In this document: positions 24,318-35,671 of the stretch, piece by piece
How the letters are laid out: each line of letters starts with the position of its first letter
Position numbering within the stretch: position 1 is the stretch's first letter
Source of the DNA: Clusia tigrina
Taxonomy: Eukaryota > Arthropoda > Insecta > Diptera > Clusiidae
NCBI GenBank assembly: GCA_920105625.2
Contig: OV050033.1
Coordinates: 16,698,001 to 16,762,000, forward strand
Reading direction: 5' to 3'
Length of the DNA: 64,000 nucleotides
The notes under the pieces: model-generated
Database searches by the model: none
The model's input: the letters and a program-made list of their open reading frames with translations, nothing else
What the model was told of the DNA's origin: nothing
Position numbers and translations under genes: made by a program

Positions 24318-24981
24318 TGAGACAAGTCAGAGCTGGTTAGATCATTCGGTCTTCGGGCTGAACAACCAAGAACACTATGCAGTACTTTGGCAAGGGAGAC
24401 AGGCCTAATATGGTGGAATTGTCTGTCGTCTCCCAACTGTTCTAAACTTTTCTCAAAATGAATTCTAAGTATATTTCAAGGTGGTGTGGATAAGCACCTG
24501 TGATTTCCTTAATATATCCCTTGTAGATACCAGCAATTTACCTTATATATCAAACACGATTTTAATTGGCAAATAATTAAAAAAAATTAAAAAACAAGAT
24601 TTAATGCTTTGCTACACATTCATAATTGGCCACCAAATTGTGGAAAACATTTTCTAACAAATTTAATTTTCGTCAAGGCTTCCTGAGGCACTGAATTGTG
24701 AAATAAAAAATTTGTGAATAAATAAATACTCGTAAATAAATTGCGCCTTTAAGTTCGAGTTGAACGAGTTTAACATGAGAACATTCTACAAAAACCCACA
24801 ACACTGGCGGGAAGAGGCACATGTGAGTGTTGGCGGGAAGAGGCACATGTGAGTGCTGGTGGGAAGGTGGAAAGGCGGGTCTACGAGAAGGTTTGTAAGA
24901 TGCCAGCCAGCACAGCGTCTGACAAGAACAATTACGAGTGCATTGGCTGGTTCGCTGAGTGTTCGCTGCCACACGCCACTT
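24318..24981. other. No gene seen
   Basis: Intergenic sequence. A GTTGGCGGGAAGAGGCACAT-like unit is duplicated at about 24800-24850. Nothing else recognised. Confidence 0.45.
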
Positions 24982-25065
24982 TAAACCTTTCCACTGCCAC
25001 AGTTCCTGTTTGCTGCACTGCTGCAGACTGTTCCTGAGCAGAGTTAGTGCAGTTAGTGCAGCAGT
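24982..25065. repeat. Dispersed duplicate, partner at 23733-23815
   Basis: Second copy of the segment described at 23733. It differs by a tandem GTTAGTGCA duplication near 25043-25058. Confidence 0.7.
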
Positions 25066-26829
25066 GCTCAGGTTCGTTGCACTGCTTTGCCACTTTTGTA
25101 CTAGAGCAGGCACTGACTTAGACCGCGGCATGCAACATATTTTTTGTTGTGTTTATTTTTTAATATCAGCTCTTTTCGTAGCTAACGTTTCCATTAACGT
25201 AGTTGTTTATAATATTTAATTGCAGTATTAATTTGTTTTATAATTATTCTGGCTTGTTTTCAGCGCACAATTCACCACTACTCGAGAGCCACACCGGATA
25301 TTATTGTAACTGTTGCGAATTGTTGGTTGGCAGCATGAAGATACGCGTACATGGCTGCGGAACTGAGAGATACTCGCTCATACCTCACCAGAAGCGTAGC
25401 AGAAACCTGAAGTTAAGCAACAGAAGCACAGTTAGCAGCCACGTAGCCGCATTTTCGCTTGCAACGCAGAAAGCGTAACGCGTCGCTCGTACGCATACGC
25501 CACGGCGCTGCAGTTTGCGACGCTTTCCACATTGGTAAATTTTCAGTTTTGACTAATTACACTGCAGCAGGCATTATTAAAATATATATTTAAAAAGAGG
25601 CATTAAGAAAATACAACAAAAAAACACATCTTTGAAGTAGATTAAAAGCGCATTACACGCCTAATAAAATAGAAAATTTTCTTTCGGAATTTTTGTGAAA
25701 TGTGTTCCGTGGCGTTGCAAGCGGGAAAGCGTGACATCACTTTGTCAAAAAACCGCAGGCACCCTGCCGCCTCCCTGCATAGCACCGTGCCTGGTATTGG
25801 AGTAAGACTGCTCTTAGTGAGGCATAAAAATTGCCTTGGAAAGCTGGCTAAGAGCTGCCGCTAATTGTGCATAGAAAACTTATTGGCGGATCTAAGCATC
25901 TTTGCGTCGCTGACGGAGGCCGCGAAGGAATTTTCACGTTCACTTTCCCTGGAAAATCTCTTCACTCTTGGCCACATATGATGTGCTCGTGCTTATTTTT
26001 GCTCTGCCGCTGAGGAAGTCTGTGGAAATGTGTTCCATAATTTTTGTTATAATTCGCATGTTGTTTGGTGTTGTTGTTCTGGTTGTTGGTTGTTGTAGTT
26101 GTTGCTGCTGACTTCAGTATTTTTCCATTTTGCGCATTAGTTTCACTTTTCTTCGTATTTTCACAATTTTTTATTTCATATTTTTATTTCATTCGCTTGG
26201 CTTGGCGTGTAGTCATTCAGCAGTTTTTTTTTCTACCACTTACGTACGATTGCGGGGCTGTCTTTGACTGCTGTGTTTACAGTTTAGCGCAACTGATTGA
26301 GACTGAGTGTTCAGTTGTTGTTCTTCTGTTTCTGTGTTTTGTGTTGGTCATGGTCTGGGAACTTTCAATACTGACCTTAACAATCCGATTTGTGTTGGGC
26401 GGAAGTGGAATACAAGCCCATTGCATGGACACATAACTTTTCTTTCTTGCTTTCTTTCTGTTGTGTTGCTATGAATAGAGTACAAAACAGGGATTCATTA
26501 TTTTTAATTGTTCGCGGCTCTTATGAGAAGCAAATCATGCTCTAAGATTGAAATTGTTTAATCATAAATTCCTTTAAATTATACGGAAAATTCTTTTCAG
26601 ACAGTTCTCTAAGGCGCTTTCCATCCCTTGCGGTAGCCACTCACTTCTGTGAAGGTAGACGAACCCCTTCGGAGATGTTTACAAGCTGTGAAGGAGGGTT
26701 CAGTATAATAGAGACTGATCTATTGATGCGGCATCGTCGACTGCTATAGTAGTCAAACCTAATCATGCATATTTCTAGACCTATGAGAGCAATGTCAACT
26801 GTTCTATTCCACAACTAAATGCTATGAGC
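25066..26829. other. No gene seen
   Basis: Intergenic sequence. A short 5S rRNA-like string near 25407 is listed among rejected items. Confidence 0.5.
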
Positions 26830-27185
26830 AAATGAGCAGGATAAATAACTATTGGTATGTTATACACTTAATGCAAACGAGAGGGATATTTAAGTACTAT
26901 TATGGAAATCACTTAATACGAGAAGGATATGTCAGTACTAGAATGGTAACCACTTAATGCAAACGAGAGGGATATTTAAGTACTAGAATGGTAACCCCTT
27001 AATGCAAACGAGAGGGATATTTAAGTACTAGAATGGTAACCACATAATGCAAACGAGAAGGATATGTCAGTACTAGAATAGTAACCACTTAATGCAAACT
27101 AGAAGGATATTTAAGTACTAGAATTGTATCCACTTAATACAAACGAGTAGGATAAATAACTGCTGGAATGGTATCCACTTGAAAC
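26830..27185. repeat. 45-bp tandem array, about 8 copies
   Basis: GAATGGTAAC-type anchors fall at 26941, 26986, 27031, 27076, 27121 and 27166, an exact 45-base step, with more diverged units before 26941. Units carry AATGCAAACGAGAGGGATAT and alternate TTTAAGTACTA with GTCAGTACTA. End units are most diverged, as expected if exchange acts mainly in the middle. Confidence 0.95.
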
Positions 27186-27397
27186 ATTCATCCCCATTTG
27201 GTAGCCATTGTCAATGAAAGTTCCCTCTTCATTTATCCCCCCTACATTTTTATGCTCAATTGTCACTTTTCTTCATTTTACCTTCTACTTCCATTCATTT
27301 GATTTGATTTTCCTTCTCTTTGTTCTACGAATTCTTGTTCTTGTTCTACAAAATTCCACGTAACAACATCGCGTATTTTGAAGGAATTCAACACGAA

Positions 27398-27480
27398 ATG
27401 TCACCCTTCACAACTTGGAACTTCCTCGTATTTTAGCACCCGCTTCGCTGTTGGCGATTCTATTCTGCTTTCGTTCCACC
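27398..27480. repeat. Dispersed duplicate, partner at 24236-24317
   Basis: Second copy of the ~82-base segment described at 24236. It lies 210 bases after the 45-bp array. Confidence 0.85.
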
Positions 27481-28645
27481 TGCGTTAATTAACCTCTTAT
27501 CTACGCTGCTTATCTCAAATCAGTCCGGTGCTAATTATTTAAAAATCTCATTTCATTCGCGGCGCGCCTTCGTGTGCCGCCTTAGGGTCATCTTTAAACA
27601 GTCAAGTGAGCGGCCGTGGTCATTATTTGCATTTCTCCCGTCGTTCTTTGTGCCATTATCATTGCTGCTGCTGCTGTCGTTGGTGCTGTTAATTTACTGG
27701 CGCCCGTTAACATGACACTTGAGACGTCCCCTTCACTGTGATCCAATCCAGTTCAGTCCAGTGGGGTGAAGTCAAGTGTAGTCAATTCGCATCCTGTCTG
27801 CGGTTTATCTGCGAATCCATTTTGGGGAATTTTGTTACAGTTTTTCTCTGTTTTTTCAAAATGATTCTTTTCCTGAGCACCTCTGCCAAGGTTTGAGGCT
27901 TTCTTTGCCAAGGACACGATTTAAGTGTGGTTTTTGCTTATAATTTCCTTTGCACCTGCAGTTGAAATCCGCGTCTAGGTAATTGCTTAAGCCCACCAAA
28001 CTACCGCTGCCGCCTGTCGTAACAAGTCACGTCTTCACCGCCCGCTGACCCGTTGCTTTTTCCTTTCCTCTTCTTTATTTATTTATTTTTTGTAATTATT
28101 CAAGGCAACCAAATTGGTTAATTGCCGCCCATTATTGCCCGTTTTTTCACTTTAATTTTATAGAATTCTTTGCTGCACATCGACGGCTGCTTGCGGCCTT
28201 GATTAATTACCCCTTCAGACGGTCTGCTGCTGCCAGCGCAAGAAGGTGGGTGTGGTGTTGCGGTCTCGCTGCCTTCTTCTGCACTTTTCCTTTTCACTTA
28301 AGTTTTAAGCAGTTTAAAAGGGCGTTGACTGCTTAAGCAGCATTAGCAGAGATTAATGGAAAAGCACAAAATCGTCTGAGACCGTAAACAAAAGATGTTC
28401 AGAATTGTTCTTTTGTGCGGCAGAGGGGGCAGAAAAAAAACTATGCGAGTAATTAAGAATAAAAATATTTTACGGGTAATGTGTCAATGTCATCAATCTG
28501 TGTGGAGGCCAAGCATATTGATTGACTTGACACATTTTCCCAAAATGTTCACTCCGTTCTGTCGCTTAATTCGTTTAGTTGTATTTCAAGGACCTTAAAT
28601 CTGTGTTGAGTTAGTTTTGAACAGAATACTTATGAAGTGAATTAG
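27481..28645. other. No gene seen
   Basis: Intergenic sequence with no recognised element or coding region. Confidence 0.5.
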
Positions 28646-28837
28646 TCTTCAACTGAATGAGACTTGAAATGACTTCGGGTTGACGAGATTAGGTTCCTAC
28701 TTCTGGAAGTCTTCAACTGAATGAGACTTGAACTGACTTCGAATGGATGAAATTAGGTTCCTATTTCTGGAAGTCTTAAACTGAATGAGATTTGAACTGA
28801 CTTCGGGTTGATGAAATTGGGTTCCTACTTCTGGAAG
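28646..28837. repeat. 64-bp tandem repeat, 3 copies
   Basis: Units begin at 28646, 28710 and 28774 with TCTTCAACTGAATGAGACTT (TCTTAAACTG in the third) and end with TTCTGGAAG, an exact 64-base step and few substitutions. Confidence 0.93.
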
Positions 28838-29559
28838 TGTCTGCCATTATCATTGCCTACTGTGTCACATAGATAGAATATATAGATAGATTGTGGTAGG
28901 CCGAAGAGGCGCCCTAGAAGGACTTGCAAGTGATGCTGTATTGTACTATAAGCCTGGAAGTTGAAGGGAGCTAGAGGAGTTGTGAAAGGTAATAAGAGTT
29001 TATGCTGAGAGAAGAGTATATAAAGGATTCCAAATATTGTTTTAGTAATATCACTGCTTCGATTTTGTGGCTGCCTTTGGATTTATGTTGGGGCACATCT
29101 TTATAAATTCAAAGCGGCAATATCTAGAGCTTAGTAATAGGAAACTAGCAACATGAAAAAAACATAGAAGTCAGAAAGGATGTGAAGAATATTTTAATGA
29201 ATGGCCAGAGAGACGTTTCAATGCAAAAAACCAATGAGAAACTATCACATGGGACAAATGTGGTTACTAGCAGATCCATTCACCTCATAAACACCTTATG
29301 AGCACCTTCGTCTAAGTGTCACACTCAAAGGATGCAATGTGGCTGACTATAGCAGAGGCGAAAATGCTACCTATGCCCCCAAAATATAGAGAAGAATGGG
29401 CGAAGCAGAGGTGAGTCACCTGACCTGACTAGAAATCGAGCATCTTTTGATCATATACGAGTACATATAAGATACACTCAGTCAAAGTGCACTTTAAAAG
29501 TATTCCCTTCAAATCATTAGAAAAATCCTCAAAGGATTCCCTGGTTATTTAGAGAAATT
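28838..29559. other. No gene seen
   Basis: Intergenic sequence. No coding region or known repeat family recognised. Confidence 0.45.
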
Positions 29560-29738
29560 ATTATTATTATTATTATTATATCTTACACCATAATTAACTA
29601 TGAGTGCAAGGTGTTGGGGAAATGAGTACTAGCTACAATGGCTTTCGAGAAAAGGATTTTATAGAAAGAAGCATTTTGAAGACCAAGCCCGTGACAGGAT
29701 TTGAACCTGCGACCCTCGGTAGAGAAACTATTGATTTC
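29560..29738 (-). mobile_element. SINE-like element, copy B (tRNA-like B box, TAA tail)
   Basis: On the - strand it carries a consensus pol III B box, GGTTCAAATCC (29697-29707). Then follow AAAATGCTTCTTTCTA, CCTTTTCTC, a CCCCAACACCTTGCA segment and TTAATTATGG before a TAA-repeat tail (29560-29580 on +). The first part matches the copy at 37.8 kb and the second part matches the copy at 16.6 kb. No good A box lies at the expected distance, so the head is probably truncated or decayed. It is not an intact tRNA gene because no acceptor stem pairs. Confidence 0.65.
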
Positions 29739-32333
29739 AAAAGGGTTTCTGAAGCCACATAATCAACCCATCAAGTGCACTTGTGATTCCTGTCCCCCAC
29801 TGAATGCTGTCTTCAACAGTCCTTACTTCGCTACATCCAAATGCAATTACATTGAAATTGCATTCAGCCAAAATATCAGGCAACCTCTCGCAGCATTCCG
29901 CCGATGTTTCGCATTTACTACCAAAATTTATGCAATTACTTACAGCTTCCGCTTTCACAACTGTTTCACAAAAACTCAAAATGTATTTGCTCACACATAT
30001 CCTGCCGACTGATGCGTAACAAACCGCAGCCGACTTACAGCGGAGACGTACATAAAAAATCAAGTGGAACATTGAAAGCCAGCGTCGAGGTTTTCTGGTG
30101 TCCCGGTTAACCCTGTTTGGCATGTTGGCGCGGCGGAAGTTAACGAAGGAAATTTGTAGTTTATGCTTTATTTTATGGCATCATCGGCGTTTGAACGTAT
30201 TCTCACACAAACGCACACAGCTGAGCATAAATTCACATATTCAGCTGCGCTTATTATGGTCGAGGCAAATGTGTTCGCTGACGTGGCCGGCCACATTGTT
30301 GCTTTATACTCGTATGTCAAATATTGATACAGGATCTTATTTTATTTTATGGAGATACAGACAATTTTATGCTTCCTGCGCAGGCTGCGGCTATGTTGCC
30401 GATATCCAAGCGAGTACAGTCAGCCGACAGTTTGCGTATGAGAAATGTGTATGAGAATACCTGCTCGCACATATCTACCGGCAGAAACACACGCACACTC
30501 GGTTGAGCTGTGGTTAAAAATAACCTAACCGCAGGTGTATCTCCGTGGGGGAACTTTTCAATAAGCACAGACTGAAGGAAGTGCCGCAAATCCTGGCTAC
30601 CCAATCACTTTTCGCAAGCGAGGCACAATCGAAAAATTAAAGAAATGCATTGAGTGGGTTTATTATTTTCTGACTGCGCAGGACAACCCCAATTCAATTG
30701 GAAGCGATCTGCCTGAAGCCATTCGTTTAAACTGCCGCGGCGGTACTTGCATTTAAATATCGTTTGCGTATCTTGCAGTTGGGCTTTAATCAATGCTGCA
30801 TGCGCGCAGCGACATATCGCTGGCTGGGCATTCAAGCAGAAGTCCATTGACATTTGATAGCACGGCCACAAGCGCTCTAAATACTCGAGTATGTGTAGCA
30901 CTAACAAGCCTCGGAGGCAACCAGCTAAACTCAAGTAGAGTCGACTCGATTCCATGCAACTGGAGGGCTCACAAGCGTACACAGCTTCAGCCAGTTAAAC
31001 CAGTCTTTTAATTCATTTTTTATGCTTTTTGTTGTATTTTTTGCATTTTTAAAAATATTTTTTCTTACTCTGTGTGCTTAGGAACTGCCCAGTAATTCGA
31101 GATGCACACAAACGGTCTCATACTCCGCAGCAGACGGGCACACACACAGCAGACGTGCGCAGGTAACAGCGCTCCACATTCATACGCAGATGGAGGAAAC
31201 GTAAACATAATAAACCTGCCCAGCTTAATAAAATGTGGAATTTAAAGTGTGAAAAGATATGGCGGAGTATGCTGATCAGCAATAAGAAAGATTGAGGAGG
31301 TCGTTTGTGTACTCGTAACTTTAGATTGGATTTGCCTCATTTCCTATTCAAATTCCCACTCGAATTGGCTCCGCTGAATTAGTGTCTTCTTTATTGGGTT
31401 CAACAATGCGAGATTTCATTCATAAACTTCTGATTGACACATGAAACGATGGCATATTTTGAGGGCGTGATGAGCTCTAATCTGCTGGTTGCCAGCAGAG
31501 CACTTCGCTCAGCAGTTGGGCAAGCGACTGAGGAACAGGTGCGCCGCACAAATAAGCTCACCATCTGTATAGGAGAATATGTGTATGTTAGTTTGTCTGT
31601 GCATTTGTGTGCCCACAATGGAAGATTCACACTTTTTAACTGATGACTTCTTCATATATGACTACCTACTTGCAACGATAATGGTCACTTTTAGGCCTAT
31701 TTTATTATGAATAAGATTTTTGTGGGCTTTTCTTTGAGGCCGATTTATAGTACAATTAAGTAATATCCCTTCTTTGTCGAGGAGAAGTGCTTTGAATCCA
31801 TGAAGGCGGCATAATAGATCTCTTTGGTCGATATGCAAGGTCCCCCTTAATATTGATAATAACATCGCTTCTAAAGAAAAATGGGAATGAACTCCTTTAG
31901 GGTTAAAAGGCGATGACCAAGAGACAACTCCAACAGGGAGACGCACAGATACAACGGGTCTACTTTCCATATAAACTACTTTCCATATAAAAGGAAGCAT
32001 CAATAAGAACTGTGAATTGAAGCAATAATCGCTCTATTCTAAATCAAAAACAAATATTACATCTTGAAGCCAAACGTCTCTAAAGACAGGGAAATGCTTC
32101 ATATTCAGTTTGAAACCAGTCTAGGAGAACCGTTTGATCCGTAATCAATGGAAGGAAAACAACAAAGCAATTAATTCATACCAGAATATTGGGCCGGACC
32201 CATCATGACATTAGCGAAAAGAGACAAGCAAGGAAGCTGAAGGGCTTTTATATACCCCCTTCACAGGTTTATAAAATGTGTAATGAAGCAATCAGTCTCA
32301 GTAAGGATGAGCAAGCAGAGATTTAGTGTAACA
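29739..32333. other. No gene seen
   Basis: Several open frames of 60-128 codons lie on both strands, but none shows a domain, homology or splice signals that I recognise. Confidence 0.45.
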
Positions 32334-32640
32334 CACGAACAAATCCTAACCCTCTACTAAATAGGACTACCTGAAGAGATAAATCTACAAGAAGTGTAGT
32401 TATGAATCTCACATGGATGTGGTGACTTAACAGGCCATTAAGCATGCAGTTTTGGTCTGCTGAAATGAAGCATCGCCAATGCAGAACTATGGAAGAGGCG
32501 TCAAGTTATGAAAATGTGTTTATAATGTGTTTGGGAGTGTATATTTGCCGGCCATATATTGCATGGAGCCTAGTACCAACAAATGAAGATTACCATAAAA
32601 AATTACTGCCAGGGTTGAGGAGTCGCAGTTAGAAATGAAG
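32334..32640 (+). pseudogene. Probable decayed non-LTR retrotransposon C-terminus
   Basis: Translated in mixed frames the + strand gives a DLTGH motif near 32425, then CRTMEEASSYENVFIMC near 32480-32530, resembling the CRxCxEExETxEHVLxxC zinc-finger region after RNase H in non-LTR elements. At least one frame change separates the two. The resemblance is by eye only and the element's ends are not found. Confidence 0.4.
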
Positions 32641-33947
32641 ACAATATTTGCCGACTCCACACCCATAATTATTACTATTCCATGATTCAGGGCTGTGGTT
32701 ATTTTATATGACATCATACAACAGTTTCATATGTTGGCGGTAGGCGTAACCATTGTCCCATTTTGTTCATATAGCAAGCGATATGTGGTGAATATGAAGA
32801 TGATGAAGATGATGAGATGAAGCTGTAAGCAGCACTTTAGTGAAGTTACTTCAAACGGCGAAAAACGTTACTTAGAAGGACAGTGCTAAATTGAGGCAGG
32901 AATACATTAATATGTCACTTCCTGCCACGCTTCCTTTTTGGTCTTGTCCACAAAACTAAACCCGTACACTTCTATTATCATGTTTTCCCTTCTTTAGCGC
33001 AAATTCGCGTAATAAATCCTCACAGGGAATTTCACTTTACTTTAGATGGAAGTACTTGTAGCTTCCTTCCTTGATTATTTATACTGAAATACTTTAAAAC
33101 TGGGCATTCCCATGAAAACTAACGCTGCTCACCTTTAAATTCAAGAAAGGACTGGTTTATGTTTCAAAAACTTCACAAACTTAAATTGGAAAATTCCGAT
33201 TATTCCATTACAATACTAAAGTCGATGGTTAAGGATGATTTAAATGAAGAATCCGCCCATATAATTGCCTTAAAGAAGAACTTCTAATTTGTTTCCTTAA
33301 AAATTCTCAGTAAATTTCAATGCACTTCTGGCCTAATTGCCGCTTAATTCTCTGACCTTGTTTTGATTGTGTTAAGCACTTTTATATGTTTTTTTTCTAT
33401 TTTTTTTCTATATTTTTTTCAACTGAACTGAACTTCACAGTTGGCGTTTGTTCTGCCCCACTTGCTGTGATGACCTCCAAACTTTGCTTGCAGAAGTTCG
33501 TTGTATTTTGTTGGTTTTCGTTTTCAAAATAGACTCGCTTTCTGCTGTGCATTCAGTTTGGTGTCAGGTGATGTGCAACTGTTCATGCTCTCCTCTCACC
33601 TGGCATGGCTCAGAAGCAGTATCCAAGTCAAGTACTGGGTCAAGAGCAGGCAAGCCAAATGGTTTGGCCATTTGAGTTGGTAATTGAAATTGACTGTAGT
33701 CAAATCTTGGCTTAGAGTTCCACGTGAAGTGACATTATCGAACAGAAATAAAATTGTAGGGTGTTTCAGGATATCGGTGAGTCTCGGAAGGGTTTCTATA
33801 TACATCTGCACAGTCTAGCAGGGTCCTTGAAAGAAACTCTTCTATTTCTAAATATCTAAGATGGAGTAAAGTAATTATTGGCTTCTTTCTGTCTTCTTTC
33901 TATTTACAAATATTAATAATGTTGCTCAGTATATCCTGGCTAACTGT
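32641..33947. other. No gene seen
   Basis: Intergenic sequence. Contains a short GAAGATGAT run near 32793-32815 and T-rich tracts near 33390-33420. Confidence 0.45.
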
Positions 33948-34262
33948 AGACTCAACTATCATATGAATAGGTTGGGTCTATCTTCAGATGGCATCTGTAG
34001 ATTCTGTGGAGAAAGTGACGAAACCTCACTGCACCTGATCACGAACTGGGGACCATTGGCACACAAAAGACACAGGTGTTTTGGAGAATATATCTTAGAT
34101 ATGAGCAAGATCCCTCATCTTGATTCGTCCAAAATATATGAATTCCTGTCGAATATTAACCTGACAGAAGATTTATAGATGAGACAATCCTCATCTTTAA
34201 AATAAATAGGGGCAGCACAAGAGATCTTTCAGGTTGCGGTGTATAATACCCTTAAATAAATC
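33948..34262 (+). pseudogene. Non-LTR retrotransposon family A, copy 2 (5'-truncated)
   Basis: Begins abruptly at TGTAGACTCAACTA and is then nearly identical to the 19.3-19.6 kb copy through CRFCGESDETSLH, the ending INLTEDL (stop at 34178), and the 3' UTR with AAATAGGGGCAGCACAAGAG and GATCTTTCAGGTTGCGGTG. The short coding remnant (71 codons from 33963) is only the C-terminus of the element's polymerase protein. The high similarity between copies suggests recent activity of this family. Confidence 0.85.
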
Positions 34263-34599
34263 TGTGTCTATATCTTGGGTAATATATTGCCGTTCCACTG
34301 ACCCCTATTTTGAAATTTGTAGGGTATGTGACAACAAAATGTGGGGTAGTCGTTTAACGCTTGAATCTACTTCGTTTATTAACCAAAAACTGTCCTGTCA
34401 ACGGCGATATTTTGTGCATTTATATAAAATACAATTGATAAAATATAATTTGTATCCATATAAAATATATCACTACCAATATCACACCTTTTGCCAATGA
34501 TTATAGAAAGCATTGAGTGACACTTCAAGTAGTATTTTTTGCAAACGACTAAATGAGGAGGCAAATTGAACGGGAGTCATATATAAAATCTCTACCGAA
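34263..34599. other. No gene seen
   Basis: AT-rich intergenic sequence between the retrotransposon remnant and the AT-rich tandem repeat. Confidence 0.45.
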
Positions 34600-34742
34600 A
34601 TATATCATATCCCTTTTTCATATATCATATCCATTGTTTATATCTCTTGTTTATGTATCATATCTCCTGTTTATATATCATATATTTTGTATATACTCGT
34701 ATATCATATCTCCTGTTTATGTATTATATCTCTTGTATATAT
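34600..34742. repeat. Imperfect ~22-bp AT-rich tandem repeat
   Basis: Repeated TATCATATCTCCTGTTTAT-like units, about six, with variable spacing. It abuts the left end of the rosa-like mariner, which suggests the transposon inserted into or beside a TA-rich array. Confidence 0.7.
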
Positions 34743-34743
34743 C

Positions 34744-35670
34744 GGGTTTTTCAATAAGAGCGCTACAAAAGTTTTTTTAAATAAAACAAAACCGGTTTTA
34801 GATATCAATGAAATTCTTTATTCCTGTGAAAGTACGTTCGATGCCATTATGTATGGAACTCGATTTCTTTTGCATAGCCACCACGGGCACGCTTGCAGAA
34901 GTCCAGACGCTGAACCCGATTTTCAACGGTTTTCAAGCATAAATCGGCCGATACTGCTACAATTTCACGTTCGATATTCGTACGAAGTTCATCAATCGTC
35001 GCTGACTTGTTGGCATAGACCATAGACTTGACGTAGCCCCACAGGAAATAATCTAACGGCGTCAAATCGCACGACCGAGGCGGCCAATCGACTGGGCCAT
35101 TTCGTAAGATAACACATTCACCAAACTTGGTTTGCAGTAAATTGATTGTGGCATTCGCTGTGTGGCTTGTGGCGCCGTCCTGTTGGAACCACATGTCCTC
35201 CAAGTCTATATTATCCAATTGGGGCCAAAAATATTCGGTTATCATTGAACGGTAGCGATTCGCATTCACAGTAATGTACCGGTCTTGATCATCACGGAAG
35301 AAGTACGGCCCAATGACGCCGCCGGCCCATAAACCGCACCAAACCGTAATCTGTTCGGGATGCAATGATGATTCATGGAGTACGTGTGGATTGCTGTCTA
35401 ACCAATAACGCATATTTTGCTTATTGAGGAAGCCATTCAGCCAGAAATGAGCCTCATCATAAATTGGACGTAGCGCTCTTAAAGTTGAGGCGACTGACTC
35501 CGAATTTCGGTAGTAAATTTTAATAATTTCGACTCGTTGTTGGCTCGTATATCTTTGCACGATGAAATGGCAAACCTTACTGAAGAGAAATGTCAAAAGA
35601 GCGGGAAAAAATATGGCGTCGTTTGCTGTCACTTTCGATTTACTTTTGTAGCGTTTCTTTTGAAAAACCA
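34744..35670 (-). mobile_element. Rosa-like (DD41D) mariner, internally deleted
   Basis: Ends are inverted repeats: 34744-34772 (GGGTTTTTCAATAAGAGCGC...) and 35642-35670, matching at 24 of 29 positions when one is reverse-complemented. Both share GGTTTTTCAA and CGCTACAAAAGT. The left end follows a TATATA context, but a clean TA duplication is not obvious on the right. At ~927 bp it is shorter than a full mariner (~1.3 kb), in line with the missing internal segment seen in its reading frame. Confidence 0.85.
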
Positions 35671-35671
35671 T
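34847..35671 (-). pseudogene. Rosa-like mariner transposase, in-frame internal deletion
   Basis: The 274-codon open frame encodes a mariner transposase catalytic domain. Asp72 in DEAHF, Asp165 in FQQDGATSHT and Asp207 in DLTPLDYF are the triad. Between the second and third there are 41 residues, the DD41D spacing of rosa-type mariners. Residues 40-69 (RYTSQQRVEIIKIYYRNSES onward) match the usual transposase N-terminus, but the frame then jumps straight to IYDEAHF. The remaining helix-turn-helix and linker, roughly 110-120 residues, are missing, yet the frame stays open. Residues 1-39 are translated from the terminal repeat and leader, so the true start lies inside. DNA binding should be lost. 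Confidence 0.85.

Noticed and set aside
25400..25430. 5S rRNA-like string (GAAGTTAAGCAAC)
   Set aside because: Only about 13 bases match; the rest of the 5S gene and its internal promoter are absent.
29685..29740. Intact tRNA gene on the - strand
   Set aside because: B box is perfect, but acceptor and anticodon stems do not form; better explained as the head of a SINE-like element.
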